From NCBI GenBank assembly GCA_028820635.1, contig JAPPIG010000032.1:1-64000 (forward strand): a DNA stretch of 64,000 bases, given 5' to 3'. The notes under the pieces are model-generated. The model saw nothing but the letters and a program-made list of their open reading frames with translations, searched no databases and was not told where the DNA came from. Below, piece by piece: positions 47,057-57,200 of this stretch (within the stretch, counting starts at the first letter, position 1; each line of letters begins with the position of its first letter). The translations under genes were made by a program, and so were the position numbers. Origin of the DNA: Candidatus Poribacteria bacterium (lineage in GTDB: Bacteria > Poribacteria > WGA-4E > WGA-3G).

Positions 47057-47812
47057 GTGAAGTATAGAGTAAGTGTTATTACGGTTTTAGTATTTACCAT
47101 TAGCCTTTGGTCCGTAGGAGCGTTTGCAGCGGGGCTAAGTGATGGACTCGTAGGATACTGGCCGCTGGATGGTAAAGGAAAAGATGAATCTGGCAATGGC
47201 CATGATGCCGCCTTGGAACAAGGTGCGAAATGGACAAACGATGGTTGGATGGGCGGTGCGCTTGCAGTTGATGGTGCAGGTGCTCATGCAGTTGTTGATA
47301 GTAAGTTTAAGTTGGTTACGACGGCAATCACCGTGGTTGCGCGGATCAACGGCTGGAAAACGATAGATTGGTCCGGTATTGTTGTGGGAAGAAGTCCAAC
47401 AACGTTCTGGATGGGTGTCGCAGCCAATAACACTTTAACGTATGTGTGGAATAATAACCACGCAACGACATGGAATTGGCAAGGCGCACCTAAAATTCCA
47501 CAAGACAAATGGGCACTTGTAGCGGTAGCAATTGAAGCTGATAAAGCAACGAGTTATATCTATCACAGGGAAGATGGAAAACTTGATTCCGCTGAGAATA
47601 AGATTCCCCATATTGAGCAAACAGTGATGAACTTGAAATTCGGATGGGACGAATGCTGCGGTGCCAGATATTTCAAAGGAATAATTGACGAAGTCATGAT
47701 TTTTGATCGCACGCTAAGTGCTGATGAAATCAAAATGTTGGCAGCCACTGGATTACCTGTTGAGAGTCAAGGGAAACTCGCGGTCATTTGGGGAACGCTC
47801 AAGAGGGATTAA
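47057..47812 (+). CDS. Secreted LamG (concanavalin A-like) protein with the KLAVxW tail
   Basis: 251 residues; GTG start at 47057 with AAAGGAG upstream. Signal peptide (KYRVSVITVLVFTISLWSVG). A LamG/concanavalin-A-like lectin domain spans about 28-230: GLVGYWPLDGKGKDESGNGH, DGWMGGALAVDGAGAHAVVD, and GIIDEVMIFDRTLSADEIKM are the standard sequence marks. Such domains bind glycans or sit in adhesins. The C-terminus LPVESQGKLAVIWGTLKRD ends with the same K-L-A-V-x-W-G-x-[LI]-K tail as the ThuA-like protein and the jelly-roll proteins at 62-64 kb. A terminator follows immediately. Confidence 0.87.
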   Translation: MKYRVSVITVLVFTISLWSVGAFAAGLSDGLVGYWPLDGKGKDESGNGHDAALEQGAKWTNDGWMGGALAVDGAGAHAVVDSKFKLVTTAITVVARINGWKTIDWSGIVVGRSPTTFWMGVAANNTLTYVWNNNHATTWNWQGAPKIPQDKWALVAVAIEADKATSYIYHREDGKLDSAENKIPHIEQTVMNLKFGWDECCGARYFKGIIDEVMIFDRTLSADEIKMLAATGLPVESQGKLAVIWGTLKRD

Positions 47813-47876
47813 ACGCTTAGTCTGCCTTTGGACGGATTGGTAAAAAATCTGCTTAATCGCAAATACAACGTTTCTC

Positions 47877-47897
47877 GGCGCGCTTACAAAGCGCGCC
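47877..47897 (+). terminator. Rho-independent terminator of the LamG gene
   Basis: GGCGCGCTT (47877-47885) pairs with AAGCGCGCC (47889-47897) and is followed by TATTTTTTATT. Confidence 0.85.
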
Positions 47898-47930
47898 TAT
47901 TTTTTATTATAAATGCTGTTTATATCTGGA

Positions 47931-49718
47931 TTAAAAGAAGCCATTGATGAACAATACAGCACGTATTGTATCCGCTTGCTGAAATCCCGTGGCATATAGG
48001 TCGTTTGTTTCATCAATATACTCGTATCTATTTTTACCGAAGAAGTGTGTTATTTCAAAGTTCAGGCGGAATGTTCGGCTTAAGTCGTAATAGATGCCAC
48101 CGCCCCAGTCGGAAAGTTTCGCGTAGAAATCGAAAAATCTGAAGTTACTTCTATCAAGTGCATCATTGATGAAATCCAGACGGATTGTACTGAGGTATGC
48201 GTAAACCCGCGCCTCACGATAATTGTAGATGCTGTGGTCGCGTATCAATGTAAAATCTAACTGAACACGATTATCCCAAGATGATTCCGTTGTCCTATCA
48301 TCTGGATTGAAAGTGCCACGGAAATCCTCAAAATCCTGCGCTCGGTAATAACTCGTATCCGTCATCCGAATAAATCTGAGTCGGTTAGACAGCGCAAGTC
48401 GATAGTCCTCATTGAAATCATAAGAGAAAGTTAAATTCGCACCTGCCGAATCCTGAATTATCTGCTCATCAAAATCAGATTTAGTGTATAAATCCGCATC
48501 CAGATCATCCTGGTTGTCAATTTCGATATCGTGTAGATCACGCGTATAACTGAGTTTCAACTCGGTTTGAAACATTGAAGAAAACAGGGATTTAGTTGGG
48601 GCATACTTTCTAAACCATAACGTTGTTGGATTGAGATAATATAAGTTCCCGTTTGTATCAATTCCTTTGAGTTGAAGTGCGACATCTGTTTCAGCCTCTC
48701 GTTGAAATGGAACAAGCAACTTTTGGATATACGCACCATCAGTAGTAAATCGTTGGATTCTGCGTAGCCGATACCTAAACGATTTTACATAACCATCATA
48801 ACGTGGGGTGGGATCGTCAAGCCGCTTTGGAAGTGAAGAGAGAAAATCTTTTAAATACTTTGCCTTATCCGCAACAAGGAGCGATCCATCTGTTAGGGCT
48901 GTGATGTGGAATGGTGCGATAAATTGTCCGCCTGCATCTCCATATTCACCGAAGGCGAGTAGAAATTTTCCTTCCGAACTGTATTTCACTACCCGATGTC
49001 CTTTTTCATCAACAATATAGAGATTTCCTGCTTTGTCCACAGTCATGTCCGCAGGATGAATTGCTTGTCCAGTGCCCGGTTGAGCAATGGCGTAGCGATC
49101 AATTGGTTTTCCGTTTGAATCCAGTTTGTAAATTAAACCATCATCATAAACATAGAGGTTATTATGGATATCTACGGTGAGTAAGAATTTTCGCTTTGTG
49201 TCACCATGTGGGATAATGAGTGCATATTTGCCTTCACTATCAAGACCGGGTGCGGCTGCTTCAAGGTTATTGAGTCTTTTACTGAAATCCTGTATCGGAT
49301 AACTTGCAACAAATTGTCCATTTGCATCGAATTTATGGACACAAGGACCGTAGTTGAAGATTTTTGGATTGTCTGTTCCTGAAATGTGTTGCAGTATCCA
49401 ATCCATCACATAGATGGAGTTGTCAGTTCCGATGGTTATAGCAGTAGGATTGATAAATCTAAACGCCGAAGAATCTGTCACCTCAATGTCAAAAGCAAAC
49501 TCTCCTGTTTGAGTAAACTTATGAATTTTGAAGTTATCTGTATCCGTGATGTAAATTGCTCCGTCGGGTCCGAACGCCATGAACAAGTTTTTTGCGAATT
49601 GTGCTTGTCCTTCCCCTTTTCCACCGAATTCACTAACAAATTTGAACTCTTCTGCAGCGTTAAGACTCAATGAGATTAGCAATAGAATGGAAAAGGTTAA
49701 AATTTTTAGTTTAAACAT
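47931..49718 (-). CDS. NHL propeller joined to a C-terminal outer-membrane beta-barrel-like region
   Basis: 595 residues. Signal peptide (MFKLKILTFSILLLISLSLN). NHL repeats fill residues about 25-290 (FMAFGPDGAIYITDTDNFKI; DMTVDKAGNLYIVDEKGHRV). From about 395 the sequence changes to alternating amphipathic strands rich in Y/F/D/R (ELKLSYTRDLHDIEIDNQDD; NLTFSYDFNEDYRLALSNRL) and ends in LFINGFF, a terminal aromatic as in outer-membrane barrels. About eight to ten strands are visible. This implies a surface propeller carried by an outer-membrane barrel. I know of no named family with this order; a lipoprotein or BamA-dependent export route is inferred. Terminal Phe and strand pattern are the main evidence. 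Confidence 0.72.
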   Translation of the reverse strand: MFKLKILTFSILLLISLSLNAAEEFKFVSEFGGKGEGQAQFAKNLFMAFGPDGAIYITDTDNFKIHKFTQTGEFAFDIEVTDSSAFRFINPTAITIGTDNSIYVMDWILQHISGTDNPKIFNYGPCVHKFDANGQFVASYPIQDFSKRLNNLEAAAPGLDSEGKYALIIPHGDTKRKFLLTVDIHNNLYVYDDGLIYKLDSNGKPIDRYAIAQPGTGQAIHPADMTVDKAGNLYIVDEKGHRVVKYSSEGKFLLAFGEYGDAGGQFIAPFHITALTDGSLLVADKAKYLKDFLSSLPKRLDDPTPRYDGYVKSFRYRLRRIQRFTTDGAYIQKLLVPFQREAETDVALQLKGIDTNGNLYYLNPTTLWFRKYAPTKSLFSSMFQTELKLSYTRDLHDIEIDNQDDLDADLYTKSDFDEQIIQDSAGANLTFSYDFNEDYRLALSNRLRFIRMTDTSYYRAQDFEDFRGTFNPDDRTTESSWDNRVQLDFTLIRDHSIYNYREARVYAYLSTIRLDFINDALDRSNFRFFDFYAKLSDWGGGIYYDLSRTFRLNFEITHFFGKNRYEYIDETNDLYATGFQQADTIRAVLFINGFF

Positions 49719-49791
49719 TGTTATTTTAAGAATGTGATTTTTATGTCTTGGGCTGCTGAAAGTAGAGGTTTCGCATCAGAAGGATATAAGA

Positions 49792-50205
49792 TTATGGTAT
49801 CTCCTGATGTTTTTTCCGGATGTTATCAAGAACGCCATTGATAAACTTCGGGGAATTTGCCGTGCTGTAAGATTTGGCAATTTCTACCGCTTCATTGATA
49901 GAAGTTGCAGCGTCAATTTCGTCGATATACAGGATTTCATACGTTGCGATCCGCAAAATAGATAGGTCTACAATGGGCATTCGGTGGAGTCGCCAATTTT
50001 TGGCGGTTGCTTGGAGATCCGCGTCAATCGTTTCAAGATTTGAAGTGGTGCCTTCAACGAGTTGCAGTGCGAACGGTCTAAGTTCTGTTGATATATCTTG
50101 GCTCTGCCAGAACTTTTCCATAACGAGTTGTATTGGCTCTGCGGTGAGGTGAATCTGATATAACATTTGCATCGCGACGATGCGCGACTGTCTACGAGAG
50201 GGCAT
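49792..50205 (-). CDS. nusB: Transcription antitermination factor NusB
   Basis: 137 residues. All-helical RNA-binding factor of the NusB/NusE complex on boxA, required for antitermination on rRNA operons. RRQSRIVAMQMLYQIHLTAE matches the N-terminal helix. VDLSILRIATYEILYIDEID, SINEAVEIAKSYSTANSPKF and INGVLDNIRKK are the strongly conserved C-terminal NusB core. The length is normal. It is alone on its strand, with no ribH or other usual neighbour. Confidence 0.95.
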   Translation of the reverse strand: MPSRRQSRIVAMQMLYQIHLTAEPIQLVMEKFWQSQDISTELRPFALQLVEGTTSNLETIDADLQATAKNWRLHRMPIVDLSILRIATYEILYIDEIDAATSINEAVEIAKSYSTANSPKFINGVLDNIRKKHQEIP

Positions 50206-50331
50206 CGGAATTCCACATTTTCAATGGTGTTTGTGATGTGTTATATTATACGGATTTTTAGGCGGAGTGTCAAGGGAAATGCAGAGCCATTCAATTCTCC
50301 AATAATCGCACATGCTACATCTGTTCTTCTT

Positions 50332-50418
50332 GTAGGAGCGATCTCCGAATCGCGACAAGACACAATGATAGTCGGGAATCGGAGTTCCCTCCCGCTGAAT
50401 GCCATACGCGCATTCAGC
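50332..50418. repeat. REP unit, partial inverted REP unit and CATACGC hairpin
   Basis: 50332-50356 is a REP unit with stem GCGAT / ATCGC. 50371-50393 is the reverse complement of the GGGAA-stem unit without its outer GTA. 50394-50418 is a hairpin with arms GCTGAATGC / GCATTCAGC and loop CATACGC. The element at 18844 has the same loop, but its stem third pair is C-G where this one is T-A. This 317-base gap contains no gene. Confidence 0.65.
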
Positions 50419-50522
50419 GTTGATTCACAGCTTAAAAGTGTTCAAGTAATTCTAAAACCTACTATAAGAAACCACACATAAGCATTTGCAAAGCGCGCCT
50501 AAAAACAAGTGGTTTCTTCATT

Positions 50523-51035
50523 TTATTCATCTTTTTCTAAAAATAGTTCCTGAAATTTGGAGACAACCCCGTTTGTCATTTTTTCCAATTCGTTTTTAGA
50601 AAATAGATATAGACCTGTTCGAGAATGTTCAATCAAGTTTTCTGTGAGATTGTTAACGCGTTCCCAATTTGAAACAGCGACATCTTGTTTGAGAATACTA
50701 TTGTCAAAGTAGTCAATATACTGAACACAAGCTGCAACGTTATCGGTTTTTTGCATCTTTGCTCCAGCTCGTGCTTCTACAAGAACAACTGAAATTACAT
50801 AGGATACGCCTTCTTCAATTTCCAAAACGACGTCCACATTTTCAGTTTTACTAAATGCTTCAATTAGGTGTTTTGTGGCTAATGGTAAAAGATCGTTTTC
50901 ACCTGCGATATCAAGTAATATTTTAATTTTTTGCGGTTGTTCGGACGTTTCTTGAACAGGTATACCTTCTAATGCGATTGCTATACAACTTAGAATTACA
51001 CCGACGACAAGCAAAAGTATCAAAAATCGTTTCAT
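50523..51035 (-). CDS. Small secreted protein of unknown function
   Basis: 170 residues; a possible lipobox in VILSCIAI follows the leader (MKRFLILLLVVGV). Mature part: KIKILLDIAGENDLLPLATK and TENVDVVLEIEEGVSYVISV look like an alternating beta-alpha fold, similar to domains that sense or modify envelope states. No family recognised. Strong ribosome site (GGAAAATAAA) is not visible beyond AGAAGGAAAAT before the ATG. Stands alone between the nusB-side repeats and a gap. Confidence 0.55.
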   Translation of the reverse strand: MKRFLILLLVVGVILSCIAIALEGIPVQETSEQPQKIKILLDIAGENDLLPLATKHLIEAFSKTENVDVVLEIEEGVSYVISVVLVEARAGAKMQKTDNVAACVQYIDYFDNSILKQDVAVSNWERVNNLTENLIEHSRTGLYLFSKNELEKMTNGVVSKFQELFLEKDE

Positions 51036-51240
51036 TTTATTTTCCTTCTGGTATTTTTTAGTATGTGAGAAAACCTTTTTGTGAGATTTAATGTTTGGTC
51101 ATCTATCCCACAAAAATCCTGGGTTACATTTAATGAGTTTCTTTTATAACGTAGGTTTGCTATAAGGATTCAAGTGCTGACAAATTGCCTTATGGCATTA
51201 AGTCGCGTTTTAAAGTAAGAAAGTTGCATAAAATGAATCT

Positions 51241-51390
51241 TAACGTGAGTTTGATATTAGATAGCGCAATGCTGTGTGTAGACACCACACCCGTTTTCTA
51301 TAGTAAGTCTATAATTATTGAGACACTTTATACCCGAAAAGATTGCAAAATTCATTTAATGTATGCGGGTATAGATTTTCCGCATACATT
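51241..51390. repeat. Isolated element end and hairpin in the gap before the TlpA-like genes
   Basis: TAACGTGAGTTTGATA at 51241-51256 equals the right end of the element at 7965-8125. AATGTATGCGG (51358-51368) pairs with CCGCATACATT (51380-51390) and may terminate the minus-strand gene that stops at 51415. Nothing else is recognised in 51036-51414. Confidence 0.5.
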
Positions 51391-51414
51391 TAGCGTTTTC
51401 CTTGACAGATTTGG

Positions 51415-52737
51415 TCACTTACTCTCGGCTTTCTTCTTGAGGGCATCCACGACGAGTTGTTCCAACTTCTCACCTCTCGCCTTATGCGTGATTAGTTTGC
51501 CATCTCTATCAATAAGCCACTGTGATGGAACACTCGTAATTTTTAACTGCCGGACAAGTGAATCTTCACTCTTTGCATTTACCGTATCGAAAATTTGCCG
51601 CCATTGGATGTTATTTTCTTTGATGTAGTCCCGCAGCTCTTTTTCCGTGTCATCAAGACTGACACCGATAATGTCAAAACCCTGATCCTTATAGGTGGCG
51701 TAGACTTTTTTGAGATTGGGCATTTCGTCAATGCAGAAACCACACCACACTGCCCAAAAATCGAGCAAGATAACTTTCCCTCGATAATCCTTTAGCGAAA
51801 TAGGCTTGCCATCAAGGTCAGTCGCAGAGAAGTCAGGCACCAATTTTCCCCACAATTTATATTTGGGATCAACCTTCCGCTCATAAACTTCGGAGAGTTC
51901 AGTATTGCCTAATTTCCTATAAATGTAGGCAAGTTTCCCGAGGATAATTTCCGCGTCCGGCTGCCGCTGCTCAGCTGCCTTGAAAATCTCAAGCAGCTCC
52001 TCATAGAGGCCCGCCTCCGCAAGTATTTCGCTCACTGAACGGTAACCCTTATCGTCTGGTATCATGCCTGCTGACTTGAGACGCTCAATCATGGCATCTG
52101 CTGATTTTTCGTTTTCGACCTTGGTGTATAGTGTAACAAGTGTTGGGTAGAGATCAAAGAAGCGCCGATCATCCGGGTATCGTGCAAGTGCTTTTTCAAA
52201 GGTAGTAATAGCAGCTTCAGGGCTACCGTACATATCTTCGGGCGTATATCTCCAATAAAAACGTGACTCGTAAATTTTCAAGGAAAAACTCAAGTTTAGA
52301 CATTCTCCGTCTTCATTGAAGTGGTGGTGTAGACATCGGAAAAGCGGTATGATATCGCCATACACCAAACGTTCTTCATTTTTTAACGCTCGAACTTCAG
52401 GCCAGAACCGGTAGCCATAACTCACGGGCATCTTCGGGTCGGTGTTATGCCTGAAAATTGGCTTTCCACCCTTATTATCCGCTGGACAAAGCAAGAGGTT
52501 TGCATCTGGCAAATATTTCGGATGAAGGTCTGAGAGCCACTTTGGGAAATCACCGTGATCCTTTTTGTATGCCTGAATTGCCTTGCGAATTTCGCGAAAA
52601 TGTTGCTTGCAGATTTCCATGTTTTTCTGGCTCTGTGCCTCGGTGACATCTTCACTCGGCTTTTCAGCAGGTGTATCTGCGTTCGCAGAAGCCATTAGTA
52701 AACTCAGGATCATCGTCACAGTCAAAATTGCTTTCAT
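51415..52737 (-). CDS. Secreted TlpA-like thioredoxin protein with an N-terminal pilin-like domain, copy 1
   Basis: 440 residues. Signal peptide (MKAILTVTMILSLLMASANA). Residues about 38-110 have the type II pseudopilin/DUF1559-like signature (FREIRKAIQAYKKDHGDFPK ... LHPKYLPDANLLLCPADNKG). TPR-like helices follow to about 290. The C-terminal domain (about 300-440) is an AhpC/TlpA-type thioredoxin (PDFSATDLDGKPISLKDYRG; WAVWCGFCIDEMPN, C-x-x-C at about 331-334; VPSQWLIDRDGKLI). It should work in the periplasm, reducing or oxidising cysteines. It is the last gene of a run of related genes and shares its whole plan with the next two, most plausibly by tandem duplication. Confidence 0.85.
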   Translation of the reverse strand: MKAILTVTMILSLLMASANADTPAEKPSEDVTEAQSQKNMEICKQHFREIRKAIQAYKKDHGDFPKWLSDLHPKYLPDANLLLCPADNKGGKPIFRHNTDPKMPVSYGYRFWPEVRALKNEERLVYGDIIPLFRCLHHHFNEDGECLNLSFSLKIYESRFYWRYTPEDMYGSPEAAITTFEKALARYPDDRRFFDLYPTLVTLYTKVENEKSADAMIERLKSAGMIPDDKGYRSVSEILAEAGLYEELLEIFKAAEQRQPDAEIILGKLAYIYRKLGNTELSEVYERKVDPKYKLWGKLVPDFSATDLDGKPISLKDYRGKVILLDFWAVWCGFCIDEMPNLKKVYATYKDQGFDIIGVSLDDTEKELRDYIKENNIQWRQIFDTVNAKSEDSLVRQLKITSVPSQWLIDRDGKLITHKARGEKLEQLVVDALKKKAESK

Positions 52738-52822
52738 TTTAATATTCTCCTTTTTTAGATTTTATAAAATACTATTGAACGTTTCCCATATCTATGGGAA
52801 CTTACTTGGGTTTAAGTCAGTA

Positions 52823-52887
52823 GTCGGGAATCAGAGTTCCCTCCTACAAAGAGGGGCGTTCTGTAGGAGCGATCTCCGAATCGCGAC
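52823..52887. repeat. Divergent pair of REP units between the TlpA-like genes
   Basis: 52823-52847 is the reverse complement of a GGGAA-stem unit with one loop change; 52863-52887 is a GCGAT-stem unit. They sit in the 181-base gap between the two TlpA-like paralogs. Confidence 0.65.
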
Positions 52888-52918
52888 CTTTACCCGCAAA
52901 ATTTCGGGAGACACTCCA

Positions 52919-54232
52919 CTATTCATTCTCGGTTTTGTCCTTGAGTGCTTCCACTACGAGACGTTCTAACGCAATTCCTCTGGCTTCGCGTGAAATTAAG
53001 GTGCCATCTCTGGCAATAAGCCACGGTGCAGGGATTGCGTTAATATGATAATGTTCTGCAAGCGGACTGTTCCATCTTTGACCACTGAAAATCTGCCGCC
53101 AAGAAATGTCATTCTCCTTGAGGTAGTTGCGCAATCTTGTCTCATCAGTATCAAGACTGACACCGATGACATCAAATCCTTGGTCCTTATAGGAGTTATA
53201 CACCCTTTTTACATTCGGCATTTCGACGATGCAGGGAGGACACCAAACCGCCCAGAAATCAAGTAGAACAACTTTCCCGCGATATTGTTCAAGCGAAATC
53301 GGTTTACCGTCAAGGTCCGTTGCAGTAAAATCTGGGACAACCTTTCCTACCAGCGCTGCCATAGGATCAGCTTTTTTCTGGTATTCCGCTGCGAGTTCGG
53401 AATTGCCGAGTTTCGAATGAATTCGGGCAAGTTCATTAAGAACGAAGGACTTATTCGGATACTGTTTTTCAAGTTTCTCATAAACAGTAAGCATTTCTTC
53501 ATACCGATTCGCGTTTGCAAGAATCGCACCGAGCATAGTTTGTGTCTGAAGATCGCCCGGTTTTACGGATGATCTGAAACGCTTAATGAGACTATCAACA
53601 TCTTTTTTTTGACCAACTTCAATGTAGAGACGGACAAGCGGAGAATAGAGTTCGAAGGAACGCACAATGTCCGGTTGTCGTTGAAGTCCCGCTTCCAAAG
53701 CGGTGATGGTTTTTTCGATAGTTTCATACATCACTTCTGGCGTATCTTGCCAGAAACCGGATGATTTATACACCTTAAAAGAAAAACCCAAGTTTAAGCA
53801 TTCAAATTCTTGATTTTTATGATGACGACACCTTGCAAGCGGTATTACATCGCCATATATGGCTCGGTTTTCCTGTGTGCTTTTTCGGTATCCAGGGTGA
53901 AATTGGTAGCCGTAACTCACTGGCATCTTCGGGTCTGCGTTCTTAGAATATATCGGTTTTCCACCCTTATTATCTGATGGACAAAGCAGGATATCCGCAT
54001 CTGGCAAATATTTGGGATAAAGTTCTGAGAGCCATTCCGGAAAATCACCATGTTCTTTCTTGTATGCTTGAATAGCCTTGCCAATCGCAAGCAAGTTTTG
54101 TGTGCAAAGTTTTATATTTTTTTCATGCTGTTCCGTAATCAAACCTTCGTTAGACTTTTCTGCAGGTGGATGTGCATTCACAGAAGTTATCAGGAAACTC
54201 AGCACCATTGCCACAGTCAAAATTGCTTTCAT
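52919..54232 (-). CDS. Secreted TlpA-like thioredoxin protein with an N-terminal pilin-like domain, copy 2
   Basis: 437 residues. Signal peptide (MKAILTVAMVLSFLITSVNA) nearly equal to that of copy 1, and the start region (CATTTTAGTATTCTCC on the plus strand) is almost the same, supporting duplication. Pilin-like domain (LLAIGKAIQAYKKEHGDFPE; YPKYLPDADILLCPSDNKGG), helical repeats, then thioredoxin domain with C-x-x-C in WAVWCPPCIVEMPN at about 329-332 and AIPAPWLIARDGTLI. Compared with copy 1 the redox motif changes from C-G-F-C to C-P-P-C, which should shift its redox potential. Cotranscription with the M56 gene upstream (66-base gap) is likely. Confidence 0.85.
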   Translation of the reverse strand: MKAILTVAMVLSFLITSVNAHPPAEKSNEGLITEQHEKNIKLCTQNLLAIGKAIQAYKKEHGDFPEWLSELYPKYLPDADILLCPSDNKGGKPIYSKNADPKMPVSYGYQFHPGYRKSTQENRAIYGDVIPLARCRHHKNQEFECLNLGFSFKVYKSSGFWQDTPEVMYETIEKTITALEAGLQRQPDIVRSFELYSPLVRLYIEVGQKKDVDSLIKRFRSSVKPGDLQTQTMLGAILANANRYEEMLTVYEKLEKQYPNKSFVLNELARIHSKLGNSELAAEYQKKADPMAALVGKVVPDFTATDLDGKPISLEQYRGKVVLLDFWAVWCPPCIVEMPNVKRVYNSYKDQGFDVIGVSLDTDETRLRNYLKENDISWRQIFSGQRWNSPLAEHYHINAIPAPWLIARDGTLISREARGIALERLVVEALKDKTENE

Positions 54233-54298
54233 TTTAGTATTCTCCTTTTTTAGATTTCTTACGAAATAAGATTGAACATTTCCTTTATCTATGGGAAC

Positions 54299-57200
54299 TT
54301 ACTTGGGTTTGGTTTTCAGGGCTTCCACAACGAGTTGTTCTAACTCAATCCCTCTGGCTTCGCGTGAAATCAACGTGCCATCTCTGGCAATAAGCCACGG
54401 TGCGGGAATGCTGCGAATACGATACTGTTTTGCCAGCGGACTATTCCATTTTTGCCCACTGAAAATTTGGCGCCAAGAAATATCATTCGCCTTGAGGTAG
54501 TTGCGCAATCTTACTTCATCAGTATCAAGACTGACACCAATAATATCGAATCCTTGATTTTTATAGGTATTATAAACCTTTTTCACGTTTGGCATTTCGC
54601 TGATGCAGGGACCGCACCACACTGCCCAGAAATCAAGTAGAACAACTTTCCCACGATATTGTTCAAGCGAAATCGGTTTGCCTTCAATGTCCGTTGCAGA
54701 GAAGTCGGGGACAACTTTTCCGACCAATTCTGACATAGGATCAGCCTTGTCCCGATATTCTTCCGCGAGCTCGGAATTGCCGAGTCTCTCATGAATTCGC
54801 ACAAGTTCATCAAGAACTAAATCACTGTCCGGATACCGCTTCTCAAGTTTTTCAAAGACCTTAAGCGTTTCTTTAGGTTGGTTCGATATTTCAAGTATTG
54901 ATCCAAGTCGAAAATTATCTTCTATACTGTCAGGGTTCATAATTGATTTGAAACGGTTTACGATACCCTCAACATCTTTTTCGCGCCCGACTTCAATATA
55001 GAAACGTGCAAGCGTAGTATAGAAATGAAAAAACCTTTCATTATCTGCTTGTTGCTGAAGTCCATTTTCCAAAGCTTCAATGGCTTCCTCAACGGTTGCA
55101 TACATCTCATCAGGTTTGTATGGTCCAGATGACCAATATACCTTAAAGGCAAAACTCAAGTTATGACACTCAAACGGTTGGTTTTCATGATGTCGGCAAC
55201 GGACAAGCGGTAAAACGTCACCATACATGAAACGTTCCTCAGTTTTATCCTTTCGGTACTGAGGGTGAAATTGATAATCGTAACTTATGGACATTTTCGG
55301 ATCCGTATTGACAAGATAATAAGGCTTGCCACCGTCTTTATCTGCAGGACAAAGCAGGGTGTCTGCGTCTGGTAGATATTTCGGATAAAGGTCTGAGAGC
55401 CATTCTGGAAACTCTCCATGTTCCTTTTGATATGCTTGAATCGCCTTGCCAATTTCGAGTAGATGATGCTTGCATATCTCAACGTTCTGTTGTGCTTGCC
55501 CGGGATCATCAGAACGGGTTTCGTTCGGTTTTTGTTCCGGTGGTGCCTCAGTGAGGAATTTATGAAATTCAGGTGTATCCTGAAGCAATGCAAAACGTTC
55601 TTTGTTCTCCAAAACATAATTGATAGTCTCAAAACTATGGTTTGTAACCGCAATCTGAAACAACTTCCTTATTTTTTCTTGGTCACCTTGTGCTGCAAAA
55701 AGTTTCACCAACTCCAGGATGTGATAATTAATGTTAAGACCAAGTTCTGGAGATTTCTGGTTCAATTTGTGTAATTCAAGCATCCGGTCGTATGCTCGGT
55801 TTATCAACGCTGTTCTTGCCCCCGGGAACATTTCCAGATTGAAAATTGCCATCATAATGTCAAGATTGTTTGGGGTGAAGGCAAGTATCTTTTCATATTC
55901 AGCGATGCTTTTTTCAATCTGACCTTTCCGAAGATAAGAGGAGGCAAGGAATTGATTGACTTGAGGGATAATTCGTTCATTGTCAGCTTTTGGGCCCTCG
56001 GCGAGCAGTGCCGTAACCAGATGTTCAATTTTGAAATCTCCCATCCAGAAAGTGTTTCCGTTCTCACGAACTATTCCCGTTTTATCAAGAATTACATAGC
56101 GAGGCAGATAGTTGAGCAAATTGATGATACCGAATCGCGGTGGTATCGCCTCGGGTTCGAGGTGCAGATGAATACCCGGCATCGCGTGTTTTTCAATGAA
56201 TTGTGTCATCTCCGTTTTGCTGCTCCGCGTGCAAATATTAATCAGAGCAAAATCAGGGCTATCATGATGCATGTTGTAGAGACGTTTGAGCATTGGGACC
56301 ATCCATTCCGTCGTAGCTTCTCGTGCTGACCAATAATAGAATAAAACCACTTTGCCACGAAAGTCTTGCAGCAAAACGGGAGTACCGTCTACGCTTGTGT
56401 GCGAAAATTTAGGTGCGGATTTACCTAAGATGAGTTCAGTCCAAAGCATGTTAAATTCATTTGCTTTCTCCGAATTGTCCATCTCATCATAAACATCTGC
56501 TTTACGTTTATATACTTCGGGCAGCATTGCGGGGTCAGCAATCTTGTCCAACTCTGCAAGTGCTTGGTTAAATTTACCCTCATCCATAAATCGATAAACA
56601 CGGAAACGACGGAGTCTATCAATGTATCTTGAGGTTGGCAATTCCGAGAGAAACGCTTCAGCACCAGTATCAAACTTAGCATAGCGTTGGAGTCCAAAGA
56701 GATAATTCAGTTTCTCAAACCACACAGTGTCATATCGTTCACTGTCCGGGTCGGCAATAAGAAATTGTTCGCAAAGTTCAAGATTCTGTTCCCAATTCTG
56801 CTGGTACTTTGCCAAACCCGACTCCTGTCCATACACTCTCGGTTTTGGTAGCATCTCCTCTGGTGTTGGCTGGGATTTGGATGCCTCCTGAATTTGTTGA
56901 TACAGTGCTTTCTCCGAGTCAACTGCTTGTGCTAAATGGAGCACACCTATCGGTACAGTAAAACAAGTGAGGATAAGCAGACCTATTCCTACTGCAACCT
57001 TTGTCACTGGATGTCGATTTAAGTTTTCAGTGAGAACAGTTCGGAGCCTTCCTTCAATTCTTGAGGAGCGCGCCATCGCTACAGCTGTACGTGAAATTGT
57101 GTTAGCCAACTTCACGTCACGTGTAATATTAAGTAAATGTCGGGCATAATCGGTTGATTGATATCCGGTATTTAGCACTTGGTCATCACACGCTTGTTCA

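Noticed and set aside
51185..51628. 147-codon open frame on the plus strand
   Set aside because: Its second half is antisense to the C-terminus of the TlpA-like gene, and its first half crosses an element end and a hairpin.
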